Shown: piece after piece, positions 46,550 to 57,294 of the stretch
How positions within the stretch are numbered: position 1 is the first letter of the stretch
Layout: the number at the start of each line of letters is the position of its first letter
Assembly: GCA_026873275.1 (NCBI GenBank)
Contig: JANTUC010000022.1
Location: forward strand, 186,001 to 250,000
Source of the DNA: Pseudopithomyces maydicus
Taxonomy: Eukaryota > Ascomycota > Dothideomycetes > Pleosporales > Didymosphaeriaceae
DNA length: 64,000 nt
Direction of reading: 5' to 3'
Notes under the pieces: model-generated
Database searches by the model: none
What the model was told of the DNA's origin: nothing
The model's input: the letters and a program-made list of their open reading frames with translations, nothing else
Made by a program: the position numbers and the translations under genes

Positions 46550-47921
46550 CGTGATGCTGTGCTTGGAATGTTGGAATCATCAGCTGGAGCTCTGAGGGCA
46601 TAGTCAACAAAGCAGGGAGAGCAATGTATAAGCACGAGATATGGACCACAGGGTGATTACTCCTATGAGGCTTCAATCGAATTCTTCTCGGCACATCATC
46701 CGGTCTGTAACATGCCATTGCATCGTATGGCCAGTAAGGCATGGCCACACGATTGGGAAATCATGGTCGAAGGGAGCAAAGTTTGGTAGGGTTACTATAA
46801 GACGGAGATGTATGCGGGGAAGTTGACACTGTATTGATTAGTCTTCGTGTTGCTTGAGTAACAGCTGCGACTCACGCGGACGAGAAAACTCGAACAATGA
46901 AACACCCACTTCTCGACTTCGAGCAATGATATGCGATGCTCGAAATTCCAGCTACCCGTCATTATCTGCCTTTCACCAAAGCAATATCTGGTGTGATATA
47001 GCATATTAAGCTTTGCATATGCGGGCGTATCCCTGGTAAGCGCTTTCGCAGCTGATCGCCGTTTACCACCGGATGGATTCCGGCCGTTACGCCCATTGGT
47101 ATACGACGTTGTGGGATCCCATAGATTGGGAAGCAATCAAGGGAATCTATCAGGATCTGCAGCCTTGCAGATAGAGAATTAAGCTCACACCGCTATGTCT
47201 CCCCTCCACTTTCCGATGAATCTCTAGTCAGCGTGGCCCCCACATTCCGACGACGGATGAACTCGCGACAGTGTGGCTTTGACGAAATTGTTTGGTAGAA
47301 TAACCTTATTGTTATAAAATGGGGGTTTAGTTTGTTGGAATGGCAGAGAGGGCCGCGTGTCAAAGATTTTAGGTACCAATGCAACGAGGTGAAGACTCCG
47401 AAGATCATCAACTTAGAGAAGCCGAGAAATCTGCCGGCAATCAGATACTATAATGGATACGAGATATTTCAAGATCTGAGCACGAGGACGGGATGGACTG
47501 GCTGTGAAGGAAAGAAGCATTCGTACGTGTACAACTCATTGTGCAAACCTCATCTCCACTCTGCAATGATTGAATTTCTGTTGAAGTATGCAACCATTAG
47601 GTCTTGAAATTGAACGAAATTTGGTAACTCTTGAAAGTCGTTGCTGCTGTACAACATGAAGGGCATTCTCAACAATGTATCCACTCTGCCAATCGAATGT
47701 AAGATGCACGTATCATCACATAACTTTACTGCTCCACGGCAACGCGAAAGTATTCAAGGAACATGCGCAATCGATTCTTGGATACAACTGATTTGCCATA
47801 CCATTTCTCGATAGCTGACCTTTCAACCACCCACTACCCACATATACCCAGAGCCCTGCACGCTTCCCACTCCATCCCACCCAATGACTAAACACCTGAA
47901 CAATGAATACCCCCAAAGAGA
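46550..47921. other. Spacer between tyrosinase and dioxygenase
   Basis: About 1.4 kb with no credible gene. It would contain the tyrosinase promoter, since both genes run leftwards. Confidence 0.5.
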
Positions 47922-49302
47922 CTATTCTGTTCTGTCTAGAAAACGAGGCTCCTTCTTAGCATCCACGTAAGCATCCCTAGCCTCTCTCTCCTCCACTTCA
48001 GGCACAGCAGTCGGAACAACCGCGCGTCCGAACCCAGGCTGAAACGCAGTCGGAAATCCACCCGGAAACATAGCGTCAAAACCAGGCTGTTTTGGATTCG
48101 TAGTAACCATCTTGCCACCCTCCTTGAACTTCTGCGCAACCGCCATGATGGATCGTGAATAAGTCATATTGACGCCGAAGCTGAACCAGCCGAAGATTCC
48201 ATCTTTCAGGTTCGATCCAAGCTGGACGTACTCAAAGAAAGGATCAGCATTATTCGCAGTTTCCTGGATCAAGATCGCATCTCGGGCGTTCTGGGTTTTC
48301 GCTTGGCGGTTGGTGGAGTATGGAGAGACGGCCTCGACAGCGTTGATGAGAGCCTGGTCGAAGAACGCCTGCCCGATGTGGCGCACGCGCTGGTTCCAGA
48401 TTGTGTTGTTCTCCTTTGCCTTGGTGTCTTCGACGTGTGTGATGATGTGGAGGTGTGTTGCGCGGCCTACATAGTGGCCTGGGAAATTGGTGCTGAACTG
48501 GACGACACCGTCGCTATCGGTTTGTTGGATCCCGCGAAGGAAGGCTTTGTTTAGATTTGGCTTGTCGTTCATGCCGCCGTTGCCATTGACTTGAGCAAGA
48601 GCACCGCTATAGACGCCGGTGGAGTTGGCGCCTGCAGGATTGTTACTACTGGAACGTTGATACACGCTTGATATATACGGCTTAGCAGAAGCAGTGAAAG
48701 TAAACTCACCCCAAATCTCGAGATAGACGTTTGGAACCGGCTTGCAAGTGTTGACGTCGACCAGTTGAATGTCCAGATGAAGCGGAACTCCAAGCTCTCC
48801 ATCGACAAGGTTTGAGCGGATGCTTTCACCAGTAACATCTGTTGATTTCTATTAGATTCACCGCTTCAGAGTTGTGACGATTTGATACTTACAGAACGGG
48901 CCTTCAGTGGTTTCTGGGCTTAGCACACAAGAGTTGTTTCCAGCAAAGACTTCGGAAGGCTTAGTGTTTGGAGTATACGGTTTGTCCGACTTGTGCGATT
49001 TGTTGATCGGTGAGGTTTGTCGCTCTTCTATAATCAGCTATCATTCAACGTGCTCAAGTAACGAATGGCATACTTGGCAGACCACGGCGCTCTAGCAACT
49101 GATCATATCGAGCTTCTCGTCTCTTTGTTGCACGCTCATCAAAGCCTGCTGCCTTCTGTATAGACACACAGTGATCGAGGTTGTTCGTGTGGCTAGCGAG
49201 AAACTCTCCACGCTTTTGCACTTCGTCCTTGATACTGTGGCCTGGGTGCGCCGCGACCGAGATGGCTAGGAGCGCCGACAAAAAGAACTTTGGTAGGTAC
49301 AT
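47922..49302 (-). CDS. Secreted intradiol ring-cleavage dioxygenase
   Basis: Four exons, 49074-49302, 48893-49027, 48710-48838 and 47922-48631, giving 400 aa. The signal peptide is LPKFFLSALLAISVAAHP. Conserved parts: NNSCVLSPETTEGPF, GVPLHLDIQLVDVNTCKPVP, VYLEIWGANSTGVYSG (first Fe Tyr ligand), and HYVGRATHLHIITH, which provides the second Tyr and two His ligands of the non-heme Fe(III). The C-terminal tail (EVEEREARDAYVDAKKE) is charged. Fungal extracellular members cleave catechols and hydroxyquinols between the hydroxyls. Near the tyrosinase it could remove o-diphenols derived from plant or melanin phenolics (inference). Confidence 0.9.
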
Positions 49303-50274
49303 GGCTAGTACTCCAAGGGGAGGCTCTAGGGTTGGTGGATCAGGGAGGTGAAGTATCTGAACAAATTTCGCAACGCTGCAACCCTCCGAGATTGAGTGTC
49401 TTCTTCAATGAACGAAAAGTTGGGTGATGGCGATTCACACGACATTGCAATCCATTCTCTTCGCATACAGATTTGCACGAGATCTGCATAAGTTTGCCAA
49501 GGGAATTGATAGATTGACAAGACTGCAGGTGCGTAATACAGATGTTGGTTGCCCATTTGTTCATAGTACTCGGGATGGCTAAAGCCCCTCTTAAAACACC
49601 TGGATAAATAGGCGGTGTTTCAATAATAGACTTTGCGTTCGTCCGGGGCAGTCAGGTGCCATTTGTAACTCTCAAGGTCTCTCGGAATGTGGAGGAAATG
49701 AAATCGTTCTGTGTGTTGCTCATGCTGTGGTTTTCAATGTGTTCGCGTGTTACGCTGCCTTAAGTTCAAGTTGAGCTGAACATAGGATCGCCAGCCCTAA
49801 CCAATGCGATATCAGCGTTACCATACGGAACAGAACGTTGGAATGACAGATTATACAATCCACGACGATGGAGTCGGACACAGTTCTTGCAAGTGAATAG
49901 TTTGCGTAGAGTTCTACGAGGCTCTGCCTTAATGTTATGATCTAGTGAATCGGATCAGAAAAAAATGATAGTCGTTGGATGTCAAGGAGCACTACTTTCT
50001 CGCTCAGACGTGTGATTTCTGATGGATTAAAATATGAGCCACATCTCAAGGTTGGCGACACTTGCACACCAAAAATATCTCCAGCATACTTTTGGGGTTC
50101 ATCGTCTGTAGATTAATACTGAATGAAAGAATATGGGGTTCATCGTCTGTACAATAACACTGAATGAAAAAATATTCGAGTTCAATTCAGCTGTGACATG
50201 TGCTGCTCAGTGAAGCCAGCCTGCTCAACACATGCACAAAACCATATATCACATAAACCCAAGCACCCTTCCAT
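49303..50274. other. Spacer
   Basis: About 1 kb with no credible gene. It contains a tandem duplication at 50095-50172. Confidence 0.5.
50095..50172. repeat. Tandem duplication, about 42 bp
   Basis: Two near-identical copies of GGGGTTCATCGTCTGTA followed by AATA(C)ACTGAATGAAA(G/A)AATAT lie head to tail. Divergence between them is a few bases. Confidence 0.8.
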
Positions 50275-50848
50275 CTACTTCCGCCTCCCTTCAATCTGCT
50301 GATACCTCGGCGATGCAGATTTCGCCAAACTCTTCAACATCGCATCGGACGCCTTATCCACCTTCTCCTGCAGCGCCGAAACAATGCATCCATCCATCCC
50401 CACCTCGGCCTTCAGCAATATCTCAATGCTACCGGGTGCTTTGTAGAGCACAAGGGTTGCCTTGCTCCCGACTTTCTTGTTCGCATCATTGTAGACGTCC
50501 TAGGCTAGTTTAACGATGACCGCGGATTATGATGTGGGATGATGAGTCAGGGTGGAGGGGAATGCTGATTTTATGTATTTTTTATATATTGAAGTAGAAG
50601 AAGTACTTACGATGATAGGTAAGGAAATCCACGCTGGGTCTACATCGTAGCCATCTGCGGCTCGGATTAGGAAGGCGAGTTTCACTGTCCAGGGCGTATT
50701 AGTATGACATTGGGCTTTAAATAAGTTTCGTCAAGTGAATAGATAATCTACCTGCAAGACCATCGCAGGCCTTTGGAGCTGGTGACTCGAGTTGATTGTT
50801 AAGGCAATTGAACAGGTGTTGCCATAGTAGATCTGTAGAAGAGGGCAT
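50275..50848 (-). CDS. Small spliced protein of unknown function, 131 aa
   Basis: Three exons, 50752-50848, 50611-50684 and 50275-50499, with GT-AG introns of 67 and 111 nt and phase kept throughout (97+74+225 nt). The start MPSSTDLLWQHLFNCLNNQ is followed by AVKLAFLIRAADGYDVDPAW, PIIDVYNDANKKVGSKATLV and DKASDAMLKSLAKSASPRYQ, ending EGRRK. The reading is strongly protein-like with mixed helix and strand character, and no signal peptide or TM. The last exon has no ATG of its own, so it is easily missed. No family recognised. Confidence 0.65.
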
Positions 50849-51289
50849 CTTGTATTTAGTGGAATAATCACAGGAAGGTGCTTGCAAGGAGTTTTTAGAG
50901 GTTTATTCGACCAGAGGCGTTTACACAGCTCAGAGGTGTTTACACAGCCGCTGCGTAGCGCCGGGCTTGGGTATTGACGCCTGGGAGAAGGTGCTAAGGC
51001 TGCCATTATACCTAAAGGGGTTAGCGTATATCTTTGAGCATCAACACAGTGCGTGAGGATGGTCAGTGACTTTGGACGATTATTGCTATATCTTAATGTT
51101 TTACATTTTAAAAGGAGCTTCGAGTCTTCAGTGATGATATCGACTCAAGTCCCGATCCAAGTCTATGCTTGAGGTCCCGATCTCGAGCACTGACAGATCA
51201 CCAGCCCTTTCTCATCAGATAAATCCCAAGTGCATTCAGATCAATTCACATCATGTTGAATATGTGCACAGTGTACCATGCGAAAGTTC

Positions 51290-51400
51290 ACATGAAGTCC
51301 CTGCCTAAATCAGGCTCACGCGAAGTCCCTGCCTAATTCTCGCTGACCGGGAGACAAATGCAAACGCGCTAACCGGGAGACATGTGTAAACGCGCTTCCT
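51290..51400. repeat. Two adjacent short direct duplications
   Basis: (A/G)CGAAGTCCCTGCCTAA appears twice (near 51293 and 51320), and ACCGGGAGACA.(A/G)TG..AACGCGCT appears twice (near 51346 and 51371). Each pair is separated by only a few bases. Confidence 0.8.
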
Positions 51401-51531
51401 AAACACACTCCCGCGTTTGGCAAGGCAGCCTCCGAAATTCTATATAGCACCCCTCGCGCTCGACTCGACCATTTCGTCACAACCTTCTCCACCCACAATA
51501 ACACGCCAGCCTCCACGCTGAATCCAGCTGT

Positions 51532-51655
51532 CACACTTTCCGAACCCGATATCAGAATCACGGAGAGAAAAAAGACAACGGTATCGAAACTCACACTTTC
51601 CGAACCCGATACCAGAATCGCCGAGAGAAAAAGAAGACAACGGTATCGAAACAAA
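51532..51655. repeat. Tandem duplication of about 61 bp upstream of small gene
   Basis: A unit starting CACACTTTCCGAACCCGAT and ending ACAACGGTATCGAAACT occurs twice in tandem with about four differences, ending some 20 bp before the ATG at 51676, thus in the probable 5' UTR. Confidence 0.85.
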
Positions 51656-51675
51656 CCACAGACACACGTCCAACA

Positions 51676-52145
51676 ATGGCCTCCACACCGTCAGCGGACC
51701 CCCCAGACAATAGCAGTACCAACACCAACAGCTCATCCCCCTCCCCCCACCAAGGCACCCTCCGCCCCCCAAACACACAACCATCGTCGCCACGGCAGTC
51801 AACCCAAACGCCCTGTACGTTTTCAAGTTCAAGGCCGGCCTGCACCTCCGCACCTCGCGCAAGGAGCTGCGCACCGCCATCAAGAACGACCCCTACATGC
51901 AGCACCGAAGCGTCTCTACGGACACGTGGTGGCGCGTTGCGGCGCTGGAAACAGACAAATATGGGACGCTGGTGGGGCCCGGCGAGTGGGCGGCCCGGGC
52001 CAACCAGGACTATCTGACGATCGAGGAGATGGAGATGAGGAAGGAGGCGATGACTAGGCCCAAGTCGGGGCTGGGGAAGGAGGTCGATCTTGAGGGGTGG
52101 CATGGGAAGGATCGGGGGATCGGGTATGGGAAGGGGGGAACATGA
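51676..52145 (+). CDS. Small unknown protein, one frame break
   Basis: About 157 aa after allowing one missing base. The Ser/Pro/Asn-rich N-terminus (MASTPSADPPDNSSTN) runs in one frame. The folded part follows in another: KHTTIVATAVNPNALYVFKF, KAGLHLRTSRKELRTAIKN, TDTWWRVAALETDKYGTLV, then EEMEMRKEAM and a Gly-rich end. The most economical site for the break is the C6 run 51765-51770, though C5/C6 runs at 51737-51748 are possible. No family recognised. Confidence 0.6.
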
Positions 52146-52813
52146 AGCGGGAGTTGGTGTGGTGGAGCCGTGGAAGTTAGGGGAGGTGAGATGGTGGGGT
52201 GGGGTGAGAAGGGGGTTGGGATAGGGGGAGAAGAAGGTTGGGATAAGATAAGAAGAGGGTTGGATTAGGGACAGAGATTAGGATAGAAGACGGTTCGGGA
52301 TGAGAAGAGGGTTGGGATGGATGGAAGGATAGGAATTGCCTCTGATATGCTGACAGGGTCAGTGATGTACCTAAGATGAGGTTGTGTTCACCTCTGTTTC
52401 TCTACTCTCAATGTTTTTAGGTCCTAGATATACTGGGCGATGCTAGCTGTAACAATACAGGGAGGGAAGTGAGACAAAACTGCGAGTACACGTGCAGTGT
52501 AGTTGCAATCGCAGAAGCCGGACTGCCAAACGGATGGTCGGTAAGAGAAGCAAACGAAACATGATTAGCTAAAGAACACCGTAAATATAAAAAAAAACCA
52601 CAAAGCATTACAACCTATACTCCAGTCCCCTCGTCATCAACCCCAAATTCTTGATGCAAGTAGTAGCCCTGAAGGTGTGTAGTGACGACACGTGAGGCTG
52701 GCGCTTCCCCGACTAACCCCATCCAGCCCCCTAGCGCGTCTACTCCAGAATTTCCCAAGCGCAACAACACCAGCGACCGCGCCTCGCAGTCCACACCCAC
52801 CACACCCCCCACG
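52146..52813. other. Spacer, G-rich at left
   Basis: A degenerate AGAAGAGGGTTGGGAT tract spans 52180-52325. The rest is ordinary and probably holds the PRP19 promoter. No gene is seen. Confidence 0.55.
52180..52325 (+). repeat. G-rich degenerate minisatellite (AGAAGAGGGTTGGGAT)
   Basis: Roughly seven imperfect copies of a purine-rich unit carrying GGG/GGGGG blocks lie just after the stop of the small gene. The G-runs could in principle form G-quadruplexes. Confidence 0.65.
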
Positions 52814-54285
52814 ATGCTCTGCGCAATCTCCGGCGTCGCGCCCGACTCCCCGTTGCCTCGCGCAAGAGCGGCAACGTCTTCGAACGCCGCCTCATCGAGG
52901 CCCACATCGCCGAGCACCACTCGGACCCCGTCACCGGCGAGGACCTCACCCTCGACGACCTGATCGAGCTCAAGTCCCCCCGCATAGTCACGCCGCGCCC
53001 GCCGAACCTCACGTCCATTCCGTCGCTGCTGAGCGCGTTCCAGAATGAGTGGGATGCCATTGTATTGGAGACGTTTACGTTGAAGCAGCAGTTGGCGCAG
53101 ACGAGGCAGGAGTTGAGCACGGCGTTGTATCAGAATGACGCGGCCACGAGAGTAATTGCGCGGTTGAGCAAGGAGAGGGATGAGGCGAGGGAGGCGTTGT
53201 CCAATGTCACGATTAGCGGAGGTGCGAAGGATGGTGATAAGATGGAGGTAGATGGACAGGCGCTGCCAGAGGAATTGGCGGCGCAGGTGGATGCGACGCA
53301 GCAGGAGTACGTTATCCTAGTCTCTGCGTATCTATGACCCGAGCTAACACAGTGTAGATTGTTCGCGACTCGACGCAAGCGACCAATTCCCGACGGCTGG
53401 GCTACCGGCGAGGATATCTCTGCTTTCGACGTTGCAGCTACTACCGACGCCATCTACCCCGGCAGCACATCTGTCTCCGTCAATGCATCGGGCGACCAAG
53501 TAATCTTCGGAGGCTCAGACGGTGTTGCGGGTGTCTACTCGCTGCCCGAGCAGAAGCTGCTGTACACATTACAAGCCGGATCACCTGTCACGGCTACGGC
53601 CTGGTGCGGCGACAGAGCTGCTATCGGTACCGTTTCCGGCGTCACCAAGATCTTCGAGGCTGGAACTGAGGTCGCGGAGCTTGCTTCCCACGCTGGACCT
53701 GTCACTGACCTGGCCGTCCACCCCAGCGGTGCGATCCTGGCCTCAGTCGGTGCCGACAAGCGTTTCATTTTCCACAGCCTCCAGAACTTCCAGTCAGTGT
53801 CATCGGCGTACACTGATGCCGACATCACTTGCTGCGACTTCCACGTCGACGGCCTCCTTTTCTTCACCGGTGGCTCGGACGGCAACATCCGCATTTTCGA
53901 CGTCAAGACCAGCGGACCCATGGCGGTCATGGAGGCAGGCGGTCCGGTGCGCGCGGTTTCCTTCTCTGAGAACGGCACATGGTTCGCTGTGGCGACCAAG
54001 GGCTCCAGCACCGTGGCCGTGTGGGACATCCGGAAGCAAGCGCCCCTCAAGACATTCGACGTGGGCAGCCCAATTGACAGCGTCCGCTTCGACTACACAG
54101 GCCAATTTCTGGCGACGGCCGGCTCGGGAAGCGTCTCCGTGCAGCAGTGGACCAAGTCGTCCAAGAGCTGGTCGGAGCCGCTCCGAAAGGCGGTGCAGGC
54201 AAGAGACGTGGTGTGGGGAGGCAGCGCCACCTCGCTGGTGGCTCTCACCCCTGAGGGTGGTCTCAGCATTCTGAGCGCGTCATGA
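52814..54285 (+). CDS. PRP19: Pre-mRNA-processing factor 19 (Prp19), U-box E3 ligase, one frame break
   Basis: Exons 52814-53306 and 53358-54285, 473 aa once one base is allowed for. Order: U-box beginning MLCAISGVAPDSP and continuing GNVFERRLIEAHIAEHHSDP, VTGEDLTLDDLIELK, PRPPNLTSIPSLLSAFQNEW; a coiled coil (LETFTLKQQLAQTRQELSTA); then seven-bladed WD40 repeats (VNASGDQVIFGGSDGVAGVY; ITCCDFHVDGLLFFTGGSDG; TVAVWDIRKQAPL). Prp19 is the core of the NineTeen complex needed for spliceosome activation and is essential in yeast. After MLCAISGVAPDSP the frame breaks at the C4 run 52848-52851; one more C continues into VASRKSGNVFE. Such damage in an essential gene is best explained as an assembly error. 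Confidence 0.93.
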
Positions 54286-55148
54286 AGGCTCCGATGAAGA
54301 GCTGTCACCATTACCTGAGCCAAGATACATGTTGAAGCGGGGAAGGGAAGGTTAGGCGGTTCCCTGCTTCCAGGGAGGCGCGGACTAGCACGCCACTTGT
54401 GTATCTCAACAATATGAAATTGAGGAAGCGATCTGGACGGGGACGAGGAAAGGGCCTCGTTGGAGGCTGTCTTGGCTGTCATCTGCTGCGACGGCGAACC
54501 GGAATGCAAAATGTACCATAGATGACCAATTCCATTATGCATACTGTGCTGTGTAACCCACCACGACTTCTCCCGGTCCATCGCATCACGTTCCTTTTGT
54601 CACGAAGGCGCGCCTTGGCACAGCGCACCTCGCTCCTGAAGAGAGAGTCGTCTGACGGCGAGACGGCCGGTGAAGGCAGCAAGAGCGCCAGACAGCCAAG
54701 GGCCCTGTGCATGTATGTATCGAGTGTCTCTGCGAAAAGAGGGCAGGTAAACGACGGACTTGGTCCATGTCAGTTCCGAAAATCGCGGTTTGCGGCTCCA
54801 TCCTTCCACGGTTGACGCCACAGCACCGACCCTCGCCCGACGACCCACCAGTGGTCGTCAACGACACACAAAACAGGCGCCGAGACGGCACCTCTGCTTT
54901 GACTCGGCCTCTCTACCTCCCTGTCTCTCTTTCCCGCCCTGCTGCCCACCTCTGCACCGCAACACCCGGTCGTCCCCCGGCACATCGACGGTGAAGGCGA
55001 CGACAAGAGCATGGACAGCGAGCTGCCGTTTGGCTACGCCCGCCGAGAGAAGGTGCCGCCGCCCCGGAGCTCCCTACGCTCCTCTCCCTCCCCTCCTCCA
55101 CGCGTGCGTGCAAAGGCTGACAAACTACCATAGCGTTCGGCAGCCCAC
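54286..55148. other. Spacer
   Basis: No credible gene is seen. A possible leader exon (ATG at 55012, MDSELPFGYARREK, then GTGCCG...CATAG before 55135) could be a 5' UTR intron of the next gene, but I cannot choose between the two starts. Confidence 0.45.
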
Positions 55149-56398
55149 ATGGACCTGGATGGGTCCGCCTCACCACCTACCTGCCCCTTCGACCGCTTCT
55201 CTCCCGCCGCCGACCACTCCGCCCTCCGCCGCCCGAGCGCCCCCCAAATGCCAGAACCGCCCCCCGCCGCTTCCAGGGCGACGGCTTCGACTACCGCAGG
55301 CCAGTCGTGTCCTCCTCCAATGTCATCGACCTCACCGACGAGGATGCGGGGCCCTCTAGTGCCCCAGCGAACGCGAACCCACAGCACTCAACCGCCAGAC
55401 CGGCTCGCCCGCCGCGCTTCGGTCGCGAAATCATAGACGTGGAGGACGCAGACGGCGGAACCGGCACCTCAACCACGGCCGCAGAGCCCCCGGGCTCCCC
55501 AGAGATCCAGTTCGTCTCCGCCCGCCGCATCGACCCGCCGCAGCGGCGCAATCCAACGCCCTTCCTCGAGCTCGACGACGAAGACGAGGACGAGGTCGAA
55601 TTCCTGCGCGCCAATCCCCTCCCAGAGTCGGAGCGCCGCTCCCACACGCGCATCGCAGACCTCCTCCAAGACCCCGACTTCATGGCGCGCGCCCCGCACC
55701 TCCGCGGCTCCCTCGAGCGCCACTCCGAGCTCGAAACACGCCGCATTCGCGACGCCCAGATTGCCCGCATGGAGCGCCTCTTCGCCGCCTCGCGCAACAG
55801 ACGCACGCCCCGGCCGCTGTCCACGGGGCCCGGCCCGCGCCCCATCGTGCGGATAGGGCCTCCGCGTCGGGGCGGCCATCCCACCATCCACGTGGGGTTC
55901 ATCGCGCCGAACATCAACTTTGGGGCTGTGGGGTTCGACCTGGGGTTTGGGGACGAGCCCGAGGCCCCGGTTGGGCCGCCGCCGACGTACGATGCGCCTG
56001 GGGCGGCGCCGGAGGGGTTCACGAGGAGTCCGGCAGAGGAGGAGGTGTTGGTGTGTCCGAACTGTGGGGAGGAACTGTGTGTCGGGGAGTCGGATTTGAA
56101 GAGGCAGGTGTGGCTTGTGAAGGGGTGTGGTCATGTACGTGGTTTCCTTCCAGGCACTGGGCTTCGCTGTTACTCTCTGCGAGAGGGCGGTGCCCTGTGG
56201 TGACTCTGTTGTGATTTTGACAGCGCGCTAACTGTTAATGCAGGTATATTGCGGCGAGTGCATGGCGAACCGGCACATCAGCAAAAAGGGCAAGGAAAAG
56301 CTGCCCCGGTGCGCACGAAGCCGTTCAAAGAGTGCGTCGTAGACGGCTGCCCGAAGAAGGTGTCGTCTAAGAGCGCGGTCATCCAAATCTTCCTATGA
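55149..56398 (+). CDS. RING-like zinc-finger protein, two frame breaks
   Basis: Exons 55149-56134 and 56244-56398, about 380 aa. An acidic, disordered N-terminal half contains FQGDGFDYRRPVVSSSNVID and IDLTDED, resembling a SUMO-interacting VIDLT core, and a second one at EIIDVEDADG. A Pro/Gly-rich middle is followed by a C-terminal zinc-binding module: VCPNCGEELCVGES, KGCGHVYCGECMANRHIS (H formed at the splice junction), then TKPFKECVVDGCPKKV. The spacing suggests a degenerate RING-type E3, akin to fungal SUMO-targeted ligases (inference). Two one-base losses break the frame, at a C6 run (55240-55245) and a C4 run (56304-56307). It is probably nuclear. Confidence 0.7.
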
Positions 56399-57294
56399 GC
56401 CTGCTTTCCCGGGCTACCTTACGATGTCTATACGTGTATGCATTTTCAACATTCACCGGAGGAAAGAGGAGAAGGAGGAGGGGCTATTTTCTTTTGCCAT
56501 GTATTAGGACCGGCGTCGTTGCGGGTGGTCGATATGTTTCTGCGATACCCATACCCGTTTACATATTATTTATTCGTGTATCCTAGCTATTAATCATGTG
56601 GACTGGGATTTCCTTCTTTCCATTTGGCAGTGGAGTTGGGGCGAAGTGAGGTGAGGTGCTGTGCTGGGGCATGCATGTGTCTAAGGGTGCTTTCAGTAGC
56701 CGCGCGCGACTCTCGATCGTGCGTGCAACGCATAAGAGGGCATATTAATGGCATCGATGACGAGTTTCACGTAAGGATGAGGAATTGCATACTACACATC
56801 CGTTACATCACCTTATCACCATATATATATCTAACAACACATCTCATACGTAGAGCATCCCATACATCCATACCTACCACTCCCCTCCATTTCACCTCCC
56901 ACCCCACCGCTCCCCAAACTCAAACCTAAACCAACCCCAACCCCAAACCCTCTCCATAAAAAAAAAGAAAAAAAAACCCACCCCGAACAACCGATGATCT
57001 CATCCGGAGATAAGCCCAAGACGCGCCTTATCCCCCGCCAAGCCCCAAGCACCCCTACCTAGTTACCCCAAACAAAAAATCCCACACCTCGGCACAGCAA
57101 CGGGAGCTTCGCGTCAGCTTACTTGCATATCTCGTGGTCTCAACACTACGTACGCTGTACAGTACAGTACAGTGCAGGCTGGATAGCTAAGCTCCGCCTC
57201 GCTCGATTCCAATTTCCAATTTCCAATTTCCAATTCCAATTCCTTTCCTAAAACAAAGCCACGTACACATATACAAACACAAAACGCACCAACA
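56399..57294. other. Spacer
   Basis: No gene is seen. An A-rich stretch lies at 56958-56985, and a CCAATTT repeat at 57207-57245 stands directly upstream of the dehydratase gene. Confidence 0.5.
57207..57245. repeat. (CCAATTT)n short tandem repeat in promoter/5' leader
   Basis: About five copies of TTCCAAT(T) lie 50-90 bp upstream of the start codon. Each copy contains CCAAT, the core recognised by the fungal CCAAT-binding (Hap) complex, so the repeat might be regulatory. Confidence 0.6.

Larger units (their letters stand above)
50849..51675. other. Divergent spacer with several short direct duplications
   Basis: No gene is seen. It contains duplicated segments at about 50918-50950, 51290-51400 and 51532-51655. 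Confidence 0.6.

Noticed and set aside
53522..54274. Second 250-codon frame inside PRP19
   Set aside because: Off-frame shadow of the WD40 exon in GC-rich DNA.
55469..56134. Long minus-strand frames opposite the RING-like gene
   Set aside because: Arg/Gly/Pro-rich antisense frames caused by high GC. No start context or motifs.
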